Shown here: positions 15,637-24,152 of the stretch, one piece after another
Layout of the letters: every line of letters starts with the position of its first letter
Position numbering within the stretch: the first letter of the stretch is position 1
NCBI GenBank assembly: GCA_910574285.1
Contig: CAJTAL010000034.1
Location: 1 to 46,379, forward strand
Direction: 5' to 3'
Source of the DNA: Lachnospiraceae bacterium
GTDB taxonomy: Bacteria > Bacillota > Clostridia > Lachnospirales > Lachnospiraceae
DNA: 46,379 nucleotides
Program-made: the position numbers and the translations under genes
Notes under the pieces: generated by a model
What the model saw: the letters and a program-made list of their open reading frames with translations, nothing else
Told to the model about the DNA's origin: nothing
Database searches by the model: none

Positions 15637-15930
15637 TCCATATGGGTATTTTGCGTCCAAAAGAGTACACGAAGCAAAGGCTACCCTATAGGGCTCTGGA
15701 AAATAGTTCTTTTCTCCAGATCCCTCTATGTATCCCTCGCCCAGGTTGTACTTCCCTCGGCTGTAGTAATTTTTCGATTATATTTATGGATGGCAGGTTC
15801 GCTGCCGATATTTCCACAGCGCCCCCGTTGTTCTAACCTCCCATATACTTATACGTAATCAAATGCATCAGGTGGGTATTACCAATGCCATCCCAGTGCT
15901 ACACCGCACATTCGAGGATTGCTGATATAC
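15595..15930 (-). ncRNA. Candidate structured noncoding RNA
   Basis: This 330-base stretch has no convincing open frame. Read on the minus strand, it folds into several stems: GCTGTGG with CTACAGC (about 15810 and 15755) enclosing a GGCAG...CTGCC hairpin, and a long hairpin from AGGGATCTGGA to TCCAGAGCCCT (about 15727-15692). A strong terminator closes it. GTAAT/ATTAC pairing is seen in the 5' part. These features suggest a discrete RNA of roughly 300 nt. I cannot assign it to 6S, ROOL, GOLLD or another class from memory. The alternative is a set of unrelated hairpins in a junction region. Confidence 0.35.
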
Positions 15931-15934
15931 ATAC

Positions 15935-16090
15935 TCACCTTTTCTTCTGAACAGGCCGTGTTACTTGTTGTGAGAAAATCATGCCTACTGTGCATAATCC
16001 CAGCATAAGCTGAATATCTTCAAGTATAAGGACGTCAACGGTAATGTACTTCTCTCCGTCAGATTCCCTGTACGTTCTGAAACAAGACTG
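15935..16090 (-). pseudogene. Possible remnant of a small membrane-type gene
   Basis: Between two in-frame stops the frame reads FRTYRESDGEKYITVDV, then LILEDIQLMLGLCTVGMIFS and QQVTRPVQKKR. It has a hydrophobic stretch followed by a basic tail, like small holin-like toxin peptides. No ATG, GTG or TTG precedes the hydrophobic part; the first ATG is within it and would give only 23 residues. It may be a decayed gene, use ATT as start, or be chance. Confidence 0.2.
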
Positions 16091-16102
16091 TCAAAAAATG
16101 TC

Positions 16103-16342
16103 CTATATTTTAATATCCAGTTTGGATGAAAAATTAAAATGAACTTCCCATCCATTATTGGAAGGCTGCCCTGTACTAACGCTAAAATAATCTATCAAAT
16201 TCAATACTGTAATCTCAGCACAGCTCATTGTTTCACTATCCTGGATAGGAAATGGAAACACATGTCTGCATCCACTTTGCAGAAAAACTAATATATCTCT
16301 GCACAAAAAACAGCCATCGGAATACGCCAATCCACACAGCAT
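16103..16342 (-). CDS. Doubtful 79-aa hypothetical protein or gene fragment
   Basis: The frame begins MLCGLAYSDGCFLCRDILVFL and ends NNGWEVHFNFSSKLDIKI. The ribosome site is poor (GTAGG just before ATG). No family is recognised. It might be the end of a longer gene whose start has decayed, since it lies at the change from GC-rich phage DNA to AT-rich DNA. The flanking 16343-16429 holds no other gene. Confidence 0.25.
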   Translation of the reverse strand: MLCGLAYSDGCFLCRDILVFLQSGCRHVFPFPIQDSETMSCAEITVLNLIDYFSVSTGQPSNNGWEVHFNFSSKLDIKI

Positions 16343-16429
16343 CCTACTAACATTCCTGTTTTAGTGGACTACTGTGATATCAGCACATCCCGGTGGCTGT
16401 TTTTACAAGTCAGTCAAATTATCAACAAA

Positions 16430-16600
16430 TTATTCCTTATTTCTTTGCTTTCCCAAATGGATAGGTATGTCCTCTTTAGTGACCACGCATTTATGAAGCA
16501 CCACGACATCTTCTTCAACTTCTTTTTCCGTCTTACACACAAAGCATTTCTTATGCCAAGGACATGTCTTGGTGCATCTATGTACTACGCCCTGCGCCAT
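16430..16600 (-). CDS. Small Cys/His-rich protein
   Basis: The 56-residue product MAQGVVHRCTKTCPWHKKC continues FVCKTEKEVEEDVVVLHKC. The Cys-His spacing suggests a small zinc-binding fold. The ATG at 16600 follows GGAGGTGAGTACAGC, a strong site; the open frame upstream (to 16927) is AT-rich and has no good start. A TATAAT box lies about 40 bases upstream. Function unknown. It is the last gene before the structured non-coding stretch. Confidence 0.5.
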   Translation of the reverse strand: MAQGVVHRCTKTCPWHKKCFVCKTEKEVEEDVVVLHKCVVTKEDIPIHLGKQRNKE

Positions 16601-16841
16601 GCTGTACTCACCTCCGCTTTCGACATTTTTCTTTGCTCTATTATATGCACGTCCACCACAATTATTTTCATATTTTGAAATTATTTTCATATATATTATT
16701 TTGAAACACTTTTTATTTGCACTTTTGAAATAAAATATATTCATTTTTATAGTGGCATACATTTTGTATTTTTTTATAATTCCTTTTGTATTTTTCTTCT
16801 TAGGAAGGTTCTGCTCTTTTGCAGAACCTCCCTCTAATTTT

Positions 16842-17219
16842 TTATTTAACTGCTCTGGCCGCTTTGAGCCAATCTTTAAGGCTCTCTTCATCTGCCACAT
16901 AATAGGTGCTACCGTAATGTGTTTCACACTCGTGAACCTTAATTTTATCTGGAAGTGTAGCTTTAATAGCTTTAACTCTTTTAGTGGTCAATCTTCCCCA
17001 ATTATCTTTAAAAAACCAATCAACCCATACTTCAGCATATAATCCCTTAACGTCCACTCCTACAATAATCCTTGATGGCTTATATTCTGTTGCCCAGCCA
17101 AATCCTGTCGGATTAATATAGTGGTTATTCTTATAGCATTTTTTCTCGTAACCCTTATGTCCTTGCGTCAAATTATACTCTCCTGGTTCATATGTAACTG
17201 AAATTGTTTTTGCTTTCAT
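16842..17219 (-). CDS. Hypothetical protein, 125 aa
   Basis: The product begins MKAKTISVTYEPGEYNLTQG and is rich in aromatic residues (GFGWATEYKPSRIIVGVDVKG, YAEVWVDWFFKDNWG), suggesting a small beta-rich domain, with a basic helical end. I do not recognise the family. The ATG at 17219 follows GGAGGCTTTTATTT, a strong ribosome site. It lies downstream of the McrBC-like operon with a 116-base gap that holds no other gene. Confidence 0.55.
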   Translation of the reverse strand: MKAKTISVTYEPGEYNLTQGHKGYEKKCYKNNHYINPTGFGWATEYKPSRIIVGVDVKGLYAEVWVDWFFKDNWGRLTTKRVKAIKATLPDKIKVHECETHYGSTYYVADEESLKDWLKAARAVK

Positions 17220-17335
17220 AAATAAAAGCCTCCATACTTATTATTTCTCCAGTGGCCACTTGAGATATTATAAGTATAAAGGCTAACTCATCTTTTGTGC
17301 TTAATTGTACAAATACAAAAAAAATCGTACATTAG

Positions 17336-18574
17336 TTATTTCAAAAATTCATTCATTGCCTGTCCGACAAAATGGTCTACAATATCATACAATCTTGACT
17401 CTTTTGTATCTATTTCTTTACAATAATTTACATAAGAACTCTGTCTTTCTTTGAGATCATCATCTGTTTCAAACGCAAATGGGACTTTCGCCTTTCCATC
17501 AAGGCAATCTAATTCCGCCTGTAATTGATCCATTCTGCTTTGAAGCTTCTCCATTTCTTCTTGAACAGCTCTTTTATATTCCCCCTTTAGAGTACTTCCT
17601 TCAAAAGTCCCCTCCGCAATTTTTTCATCTATTGGCTTCCAAGTTTCTCTGTAATCTTTCATCTTTTTTGCAACATTTTTGTTAATCTGACATCGTCCTT
17701 CATCTACAGTTTGCCCAAGGACAAACGAATAATATGCCTCTCTTTGCTGCTCGGCAGTTGGATTCGGAATATCCACAAATAATTCCTTGTCTTCTCTATT
17801 TCTTAGAGAATATTTCTTCCCTATCAGTTTCATCATGGCATTCTCATCACTAAGTATTTCCTTAAGTTCCGGGAATCCTCTATCCCGCATTTTATGGGCG
17901 CCTTCCATCTCCCATCGAATAAGTTCTGCAAGCAGCCAATCTATACTCAGATTCGGTTTCTGCAACTTTTTATCTATGTCTGAATCATCTGGCAAACCAT
18001 ATGTTTCCATATCATGTTTCTTATTCAGTTCAATATTCTTTAATATCGAGTAATTGCCACGATAAAGATAATAGTTCATTTCATTCAATCTTCGGGTAAA
18101 CAGCTTTAATGTTGCCCCCATATCCTGCCGCTCCATCCGTGATAAATTATACATAAAATGAGTAAGCTCCCGCACAAATGCTTCCGACCAATCCGAAATT
18201 TCTTGCGCTACTAACTGTCCTGGCAAACTGTACACTGCATGATTAAAATATGTCGGCATTGTTTCATCAATATCTTTTAGCAGTTTTTCATTATACTCCG
18301 CCATACTCGTTGCAGTAATATTCGACGGATCTGCGTTCTTTCTATAGAGCGGGTGGCTTATTATATGCTTCAGCATAAGAGCCAACGGCTCTGCAATTTC
18401 AGGTGCAAAATAGAAATCACTCTTCTCATTGGTTTCATCAACTTTAAAATCGACAAGCTTAAAATCGTACATATCACAAAATCTTAATAATGCATCTCGA
18501 AATTGTTTACGAGTCAATCCCGTTAATTTAAGCATTTCTTCTTGTGAAAAATCCACCTCTCTCTTTTTGGCCAT
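17336..18574 (-). CDS. Uncharacterised 412-aa protein linked to McrBC-like genes
   Basis: The product begins MAKKREVDFSQEEMLKLTGLTRKQFRDALLRFCDMYDFK, which resembles a winged or HTH DNA-binding start. A mostly helical body with paired hydrophobic and charged segments follows, then a coiled coil near the C-terminus (YKRAVQEEMEKLQSRMDQLQAELDCLDGK). No nuclease, ATPase or methylase motif is visible. It follows mcrC by 54 bases on the same strand and is probably cotranscribed. It may be an accessory, sensor or effector of that system; this is position-based inference. The start at 18574 is preferred, with MDTGRDGL upstream as an alternative. Confidence 0.65.
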   Translation of the reverse strand: MAKKREVDFSQEEMLKLTGLTRKQFRDALLRFCDMYDFKLVDFKVDETNEKSDFYFAPEIAEPLALMLKHIISHPLYRKNADPSNITATSMAEYNEKLLKDIDETMPTYFNHAVYSLPGQLVAQEISDWSEAFVRELTHFMYNLSRMERQDMGATLKLFTRRLNEMNYYLYRGNYSILKNIELNKKHDMETYGLPDDSDIDKKLQKPNLSIDWLLAELIRWEMEGAHKMRDRGFPELKEILSDENAMMKLIGKKYSLRNREDKELFVDIPNPTAEQQREAYYSFVLGQTVDEGRCQINKNVAKKMKDYRETWKPIDEKIAEGTFEGSTLKGEYKRAVQEEMEKLQSRMDQLQAELDCLDGKAKVPFAFETDDDLKERQSSYVNYCKEIDTKESRLYDIVDHFVGQAMNEFLK

Positions 18575-18628
18575 CAATCCATCCCTCCCAGTATCCAATA
18601 CATTTACATTGCTGTATACAGTTTTTAC

Positions 18629-19885
18629 TTATAGGCACACACTTTCTTTGGCAAAAATAGTTTCAAATTCTTTTACAAATTTCTTCCAATCCAGCACCAA
18701 TATCAAATCCACAGTACGAATTTTGAGTGCACGTTTTCTTCCACTTAAATCAATAAAACTATAATCACCAACAATATCGTTCCTTACAACATATGGATAC
18801 AGCAAAAAGACTCTATCAACACTTTTTATACTTGAAGAATAGGCATTCATTTGATATGTGTCTGATTCCTTTACAAAATTCTTGGGAATCTTCCACTTTG
18901 TGTCAATAATATCAAATCCTCCGTTATTATTTTTTATCGTTATATCTGGACGCAAATTCACATACTTTTTTCTATCCGAATCACGCTCAAGCAAATAGTT
19001 ACCCCTCATTTGGTAAATGGCCCTATTGCCAAATACGATTCTTGAAACACGGTATACAAATAATTCATATAAATCGTTCATGTTAAACAGCATCATGCTA
19101 ATAGATGTATTCCCTGCACTCAAAGTGCTGAAAATATTATTCAGGAAAAGCAAACCATACTTATATGCTTCTTCTGCCCGTTGATTTGTCGAATTAAAAA
19201 TAATCGGTTTAGCTAATGCCTTTTCCCGGCTAATAGTGGGAATATCATCAAACGCGGGCAGCAGATACTTAATCCGGCGTCTATTATGTTCATCCCTGCT
19301 GATTCTGTTCATTTGGCACAAACACAACTTCATAAATCTATTAATATCATTATCCTCTGTGAATTTAGAGTATCTACACCAAAATTTTGTTGGTTCTAAT
19401 ATATTCCGTGAAAATTGTTTCCCAAACAGAATCCTTCCCTTAACCCGATTAATATTTTGATCAATCTTTTTATAGGAATGCTGTAGGCCTTCTCTGACAT
19501 ATTTGTCCAACAGATTTAAGTATGTATCAATCAGCATCTCAATCAGTGAATCCTTTTTCATCCGAATCATTCCAGGCATCTCACGGACAGAAGGATTTTG
19601 ATGTGAAATCATTATCATTCTCATCAATACAATTCTTAAGTCATCCGTTGAAACATAGCCATACAGTTTGGGCAGAATTTCAATATTAAGGTTTTTCAAT
19701 GATATCGTTCCTACCCAATGCTGCACTATCAATTTCTTATAGCTCCACTTAAACACCGGTTCATCATCCATGATAATCGTTTGAAGATCAAGGGCATCCT
19801 CTTTCGATATAACCTTATGGACTGTATCTCTTTTATCCTTTATATGGAGTTGGTCATACTCCTTTAATACAATCGTTTCTATCAT
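18629..19885 (-). CDS. McrC-like / LlaJI-type restriction endonuclease subunit
   Basis: The 418-residue protein has the McrC layout: an N-terminal scaffold (SLKNLNIEILPKLYGY, RMIMISHQNPSVREMPG) and a C-terminal PD-(D/E)XK nuclease. The PD motif is at residues 313-314 (NLRPDITIKN) and the D-x-K at 328-330 (DIIDTKWK), followed by a QMNAY motif. In McrBC-type machines McrC stimulates the McrB motor and cuts DNA. The start overlaps the mcrB stop in an ATGA junction. All expected catalytic residues are present. Confidence 0.88.
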   Translation of the reverse strand: MIETIVLKEYDQLHIKDKRDTVHKVISKEDALDLQTIIMDDEPVFKWSYKKLIVQHWVGTISLKNLNIEILPKLYGYVSTDDLRIVLMRMIMISHQNPSVREMPGMIRMKKDSLIEMLIDTYLNLLDKYVREGLQHSYKKIDQNINRVKGRILFGKQFSRNILEPTKFWCRYSKFTEDNDINRFMKLCLCQMNRISRDEHNRRRIKYLLPAFDDIPTISREKALAKPIIFNSTNQRAEEAYKYGLLFLNNIFSTLSAGNTSISMMLFNMNDLYELFVYRVSRIVFGNRAIYQMRGNYLLERDSDRKKYVNLRPDITIKNNNGGFDIIDTKWKIPKNFVKESDTYQMNAYSSSIKSVDRVFLLYPYVVRNDIVGDYSFIDLSGRKRALKIRTVDLILVLDWKKFVKEFETIFAKESVCL

Positions 19886-21144
19886 ATATAAACCTGCTCT
19901 AATGATTCTTTTGTTATATTATCCGAAACATAAAAATGTTTCTTATCATCAATCATATAATCTCCTGCATATGGAAAATAACCATCAGCAACCAGATCCT
20001 CATGCTTATATATAGCAGTTGCCTTCAAATCACCATTTGCATCAAGATCATTAAAGATTAACTGGATTTTCTGCACATCATCAAAAAAATACTCTTCCAA
20101 CAATGGTACGACAGAATTCTTTATTACATTCGCAATATCTTCTATAGTCTTGCATCCGATAAACAATGCGTGTCCAAGAAGATGCTGTGAGTCCAGCAGA
20201 ATTTCTATCCTTGCATTTAGCGCATTAAACAAGCGTATTAAGTCAACACCACCTATATTGTTAGCATCAATTCCACACAAATCCAGTTCTCTCTCAATAA
20301 CACTTGCACTTGGCAACATTGGTTTGAATTTAAATCGTCTCCGCAATGCAATGTCTATCTGGTCGATGGATCTGTCAGCAGTATTCATTGTTCCATACAC
20401 ATTAATATTCGATGGAACAGAAAACAAAGCTTTAGAATATGGCAAAACTACAGACAGCGCACCCGTTTCTCCTTCTCGCTTATCCACCTCTACTAGGCTT
20501 ATGAGCTCCCCAAATATTTCTGAGATATTACCACGGTTTATTTCATCTATGAAAATGGCATAGTTCTTTTCTTTATGCTTTCTCGCTTCATCACACAAAG
20601 ACTTGAAAACACCGTCTTTAGGTGAATAGTCAATACTCTGGGTTGCAGCAACATATTCAGGTCTGATCCCTTCAATAAAGTTCTCATAAGAATATGATTG
20701 ATGAAAAGTGACAAAATTATATCGCTTCGTAATTTTTACCGAACTCAAAAACTTTTTAAAGAAATCAGCTCTGGCTTGCTGTACCCTAACTAAGTCCACA
20801 TACCACTCACTTGGATCTAATAAAAAGAACACTCTTGGCTGTACTCTTGGGACTGCGGAAATAGGTGCCGGTTCAATATTATGCTTATCCAATTCCGCGG
20901 CAACATTTATTGCAATACCCAGCCTCAAGCTATCAACCTTTCTCTGAATATCCGTAGTCTGCATTTTTCCATGGTTTTGAAGTAGCACAAGTGTAATTAA
21001 AATCCACGCACTTGATTCTGATGTAAATGCCGCAGCCAACTGTGAATCAGCAATATCATAATCGATATAGTCATTCATGATTGATTGCAGAAAGTATGTC
21101 TTTCCAGTTCCAGGCGGACCATAAAAAATTATATTCTCTGCCAT
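19882..21144 (-). CDS. McrB-like AAA+ GTPase/ATPase motor
   Basis: The 420-residue protein begins directly with the AAA+ domain: Walker A GPPGTGKT at 9-16, the insert ending FVTFHQSYSYENFIEGIRP, Walker B AIFIDEINRGN at 196-206, the MNTADRS signature at 253-259 and arginines in DIALRRRFKF. E. coli McrB carries an N-terminal DNA-recognition domain of about 160 residues, and other homologues carry B3, EVE or similar domains. Here none is present, so DNA recognition must come from another protein. The LAGLIDADG-like gene 14 bases upstream is the obvious candidate. Confidence 0.9.
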   Translation of the reverse strand: MAENIIFYGPPGTGKTYFLQSIMNDYIDYDIADSQLAAAFTSESSAWILITLVLLQNHGKMQTTDIQRKVDSLRLGIAINVAAELDKHNIEPAPISAVPRVQPRVFFLLDPSEWYVDLVRVQQARADFFKKFLSSVKITKRYNFVTFHQSYSYENFIEGIRPEYVAATQSIDYSPKDGVFKSLCDEARKHKEKNYAIFIDEINRGNISEIFGELISLVEVDKREGETGALSVVLPYSKALFSVPSNINVYGTMNTADRSIDQIDIALRRRFKFKPMLPSASVIERELDLCGIDANNIGGVDLIRLFNALNARIEILLDSQHLLGHALFIGCKTIEDIANVIKNSVVPLLEEYFFDDVQKIQLIFNDLDANGDLKATAIYKHEDLVADGYFPYAGDYMIDDKKHFYVSDNITKESLEQVYI

Positions 21145-21158
21145 AGTTACCTATCCTT

Positions 21159-21908
21159 TCACACCATATATTTTAATCCTGGTAAAAACGCATCGTCTCT
21201 TGTGATTGTTGCTCTGCCATATTTTACCCTATAAACATCTGCAAGTTTACGCAATTTAGCCGGAGAAATATAACCTATATTTTCCAGATAATATACTACA
21301 TCTTTAATCCGCAATTGTGGCTTCCTTGGATTTCCACCCTCCAATCTGTCTCGGGCTGTATTGTAATTTACATCTAATCCATAATTTATCATGACGTCTG
21401 ATAAGAAACTTCCTATATCATTATTGGGGCAATCCAGTGATAAATATCTTATCACCTGTTTATCAACGCTTGCATCCGGCGTTCCTCTTCCATCAATTAC
21501 ACCTACAATAAATGCTTTCTTCACCTCTTGCTCCGAACGGAACAAAGCATTTTTAAGGTTGGGTATTTCAGCCAGCAAATCTGTCAATCCTGTTGATTCA
21601 AAAAAAGTGCTAAATCCCGGAAGCCGGTTTTTACCTGAATCCAAAGCCGTACCCTTAATATTATCTTTCATCACGGTATAACCCTTTACTCTTGCCGATA
21701 TCGTGGTGACAAAGTCGAAATGCTCCGCAGTTTCAGACTGAGTAGAGTAATTAGGATTGTACCTTACAGGTGCCGCCCAATAGGTTTTTCCTCTACTTGT
21801 CACCTTCTCATCTGCAGCATAAATCCCTCCAAGAAAATAAGCCACTTCTTTTGTTAAATAATTTGTTCCAGTATCAATTCCCGCATTGTATACCTGATAT
21901 GTAGGCAT
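21159..21908 (-). CDS. LAGLIDADG-like DNA-binding protein in the McrBC operon
   Basis: The 249-residue protein has two LAGLIDADG-like segments, VAYFLGGIYAADE at residues 22-34 and KKAFIVGVIDGRGTPD at 130-145, each followed by beta-rich sequence. That is the layout of a single-chain two-repeat LAGLIDADG protein. The first motif keeps an acidic residue (AADE) and the second DGRG has D but departs from canonical DGDG. It may therefore bind specific DNA with weak or no cutting. It lies between the m5C methyltransferase and mcrB, so it may be the target-recognition subunit of the motor. The ATG at 21908 follows GGAGTGGTAAAT. Confidence 0.65.
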   Translation of the reverse strand: MPTYQVYNAGIDTGTNYLTKEVAYFLGGIYAADEKVTSRGKTYWAAPVRYNPNYSTQSETAEHFDFVTTISARVKGYTVMKDNIKGTALDSGKNRLPGFSTFFESTGLTDLLAEIPNLKNALFRSEQEVKKAFIVGVIDGRGTPDASVDKQVIRYLSLDCPNNDIGSFLSDVMINYGLDVNYNTARDRLEGGNPRKPQLRIKDVVYYLENIGYISPAKLRKLADVYRVKYGRATITRDDAFLPGLKYMV

Positions 21909-21974
21909 ATTTACCACTCCTTCCTATACTAACACAAGGCAAGGACTCCCTTGCCAATGCCTGTAATAACAAAA

Positions 21975-23036
21975 TTAATTATTCAAATCTTCAAGAATCG
22001 CTTCAGCTACTGCTTTCGCCAAAAGCGGTGGTACAGCATTTCCAACTTGCTTCATTTGGGAAGTTTTTGTTCCAAAAAAATGAAAAGAATCCGGAAACGA
22101 CTGTATCCTTGCTGCTTCCCTTACTGTTATTGCTCTATCCAAGTATGGGTGAGTGAACTTACCAGAGGAAGGAGTGTCAAACCGAGTTGTTATTGTTACC
22201 GAAATGTCATCTTCATCCATCCTCTCCCACGTTCCGCTATAAATTGACTTTGTTATATGCTCTGGCGGCAGATATTCCTTACCACCTTTCGGTGGTATCA
22301 TCGCTAATCTTTCTAGTGCTATCGGGGAATGATTTGTCGCAACATGGTTGTATAATTTATTACTGTCACGCCGCATTCTCTTTTGATATTCAGTTTCCGG
22401 TGCCTTCCGATAATCCGAAACTTCCACCCCTTCCCCCGATTCTAAATATGCTAAATCGCTAATTGCTTCCCATATAGTAGTCCTTTTTTCTATTTTTTTT
22501 GGCATTTCAACTTGACACTTGCCACATTTACCTATAATAAAAGCACGATGACGATTTTGTGGAACACCATAGTCTGCCGCACACAAAACCTGTGCATTAA
22601 TTGTATATCCTAATTCTGTAAACAGCTTTTCTAATTCCTGCTTAAAATATCCTTTTTCCGCAGTGAGGAGATTTGGTACATTCTCCATGACAAAATACTG
22701 CGGAGCAACTTCCTTTACTACTTCAACAAAGTATTTGAAGAGAAAATTCCTTGGATCATTAATGGTCTTTCTCTGACCTTTCTGGGAATATCCCTGGCAT
22801 GGGGGACCGCCAATAACCAAAGTAACCTGACCTTTATACTTTCCAAAAGTTTCTGGTATAGGAAGTTTAGTGATATCCTCCACAATCATATTGGAGTTTT
22901 TTCGATTCTTAATATATGCTTCCGCTATAGATTCATCATATTCATTTGCAATAAGGGCTTCAAACCCTGTCTGCTCAAACCCTAAAGAAAGACCTCCCAC
23001 ACCTGCAAATAGGTCTATCATTTTTAATTCATTCAT
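21975..23036 (-). CDS. DNA (cytosine-5) methyltransferase
   Basis: The 353-residue protein has all main m5C methylase motifs: I (MIDLFAGVGGLSLGFEQTG), IV with catalytic Cys (GGPPCQGYSQKGQ, C80), VI (MENVPNLL), VIII (QNRHRAFIIG), IX (REAARIQSFPDSFHF) and X (GNAVPPLLAKAVAEAI). The target-recognition region lies between VIII and IX. It overlaps the end of the amino-methyltransferase gene by eight bases. In a restriction system it would protect host DNA, probably one strand of an asymmetric site. Confidence 0.92.
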   Translation of the reverse strand: MNELKMIDLFAGVGGLSLGFEQTGFEALIANEYDESIAEAYIKNRKNSNMIVEDITKLPIPETFGKYKGQVTLVIGGPPCQGYSQKGQRKTINDPRNFLFKYFVEVVKEVAPQYFVMENVPNLLTAEKGYFKQELEKLFTELGYTINAQVLCAADYGVPQNRHRAFIIGKCGKCQVEMPKKIEKRTTIWEAISDLAYLESGEGVEVSDYRKAPETEYQKRMRRDSNKLYNHVATNHSPIALERLAMIPPKGGKEYLPPEHITKSIYSGTWERMDEDDISVTITTRFDTPSSGKFTHPYLDRAITVREAARIQSFPDSFHFFGTKTSQMKQVGNAVPPLLAKAVAEAILEDLNN

Positions 23037-23763
23037 TTTTGCTCACATTATCCAGCCTTTCTACCGAGTTTTTGTAGTATTCTTCATTAATTTCCGAACC
23101 TACAAATTTCCTTTTATGCATCAATGCTGCTACCCCCGAACTCCCACTTCCCGAAAACGGATCAAAGATTACATCATTTTCATTTGATAGAATCATCACG
23201 AAATGCTCTAATAATTGAATTGGCTTTTGTGTAGGATGTTTACCGTAACTCTTTTCCCCCAAAGGCGTTACTGATGTTTCTACAAAATCATGAATTGCTT
23301 TACCATCATTATTAAATGTACCTGTGTGCGCCTTATACACAAAATATACCCAAGCTTCTGTTGAATTTATGAAGTGTAAATTCATATTGCGCGGCATTGG
23401 ATTTTTCTTATGCCAAATTCCTGTTGTTTTATAATAAAAGCCATGTTTCTCAGCTAATCGAATTATTGTTTCAACCTTTATAATTGACATAAACATTATT
23501 ACGGAGCCTTTAGTTTTAACAACTCTGGACAACTCACTAAACATTTGATCCATGTCATTTTCCCATTCTTCAAATTCAAGATTATCCCATCCTGCAGCTC
23601 CGAAAAAATTTTCTCTCATTGCTTTCAAGTTTGTCGCCCTATTTTTCATAAATAAGCCGAGATTATAAGGGGGGTCTGTCAAAACCAAATCAATGGAATT
23701 ATCTTCCATTTTCTTCATTGCATTTAGGCAATCTGTATTATAAAGGCAATAATTGTTAACCAT
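23029..23763 (-). CDS. DNA amino-methyltransferase (DPPY, probably N6-adenine)
   Basis: The 244-residue protein is a class beta enzyme. DPPYNLG is at residues 30-36, the AdoMet-binding DPFSGSGSSGVAAL motif is near the C-terminus, and SYGKHPTQKPIQLLEHFV precedes it. DPPY points to adenine N6 rather than cytosine N4. There is no separate recognition domain beyond the central part. The ATG at 23763 follows GGAGGAAACA. Pairing with an m5C enzyme suggests that the two modify different strands or positions of one recognition sequence. Confidence 0.9.
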   Translation of the reverse strand: MVNNYCLYNTDCLNAMKKMEDNSIDLVLTDPPYNLGLFMKNRATNLKAMRENFFGAAGWDNLEFEEWENDMDQMFSELSRVVKTKGSVIMFMSIIKVETIIRLAEKHGFYYKTTGIWHKKNPMPRNMNLHFINSTEAWVYFVYKAHTGTFNNDGKAIHDFVETSVTPLGEKSYGKHPTQKPIQLLEHFVMILSNENDVIFDPFSGSGSSGVAALMHKRKFVGSEINEEYYKNSVERLDNVSKNE

Positions 23764-23792
23764 TGTTTCCTCCATTGATTAATTGCCCAGAA

Positions 23793-23987
23793 CTATCCTA
23801 TGGCGCTATTGCCACTCTTAACCCATTCATCTAGTTCCGAACACTTAAATTTCCACTGCTTTCCAATTTTGTGTGCTGGAATACCTTTTCCTTTACGTAT
23901 CCATTCCCGCACAGTTCCTGGCTTAATCCCTAAATAATCGGCGGCCTCATCTATATTAATCCATTTTTCAACATTAACTAAGTCCAT
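23793..23987 (-). CDS. Excisionase/MerR-type helix-turn-helix protein
   Basis: The 64-residue product carries INIDEAADYLGIKPGTVREWIRKGKGIPAHKIGKQWKF, the pattern of HTH_17/excisionase family DNA-binding proteins. It is the first gene after a strong promoter and lies 29 bases before the methyltransferase. It probably regulates the restriction-modification operon, as controller proteins do, or may be a relic excisionase. The ATG at 23987 follows GACGGAGGTTTTGA. Confidence 0.85.
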   Translation of the reverse strand: MDLVNVEKWINIDEAADYLGIKPGTVREWIRKGKGIPAHKIGKQWKFKCSELDEWVKSGNSAIG

Positions 23988-24024
23988 TCAAAACCTCCGT
24001 CTATCCCACATCAGTTTCTCTTTT

Positions 24025-24053
24025 ATTATACTGCACGTTTCTATCATTATCAA
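24025..24053 (-). promoter_or_regulatory. Sigma-A promoter of the restriction-modification operon
   Basis: On the minus strand TTGATA (24053-24048) and TATAAT (24030-24025) are separated by exactly 17 bases, close to the consensus. The start of the HTH gene is about 38 bases downstream of the -10 box. No other near-consensus promoter is seen until mcrC, so the operon probably begins here. Confidence 0.8.
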
Positions 24054-24152
24054 GTTGTTTATTATTATTTGTTGTTGTTTGTTGCTATTTAACTATTTAA
24101 TTTCTGCAAATAATAGACACTACATAATATCCACAGGATATTTATTCACTAT

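Noticed and set aside
15467-16100. tRNA, tmRNA or RNase P RNA gene
   Set aside because: None of their conserved cores was seen; only unspecific stems.
24054-24100. Short TTG/TTA-rich repeats (TTGTTGTTTGTTG)
   Set aside because: Simple-sequence AT-rich DNA upstream of a promoter; no regular unit.
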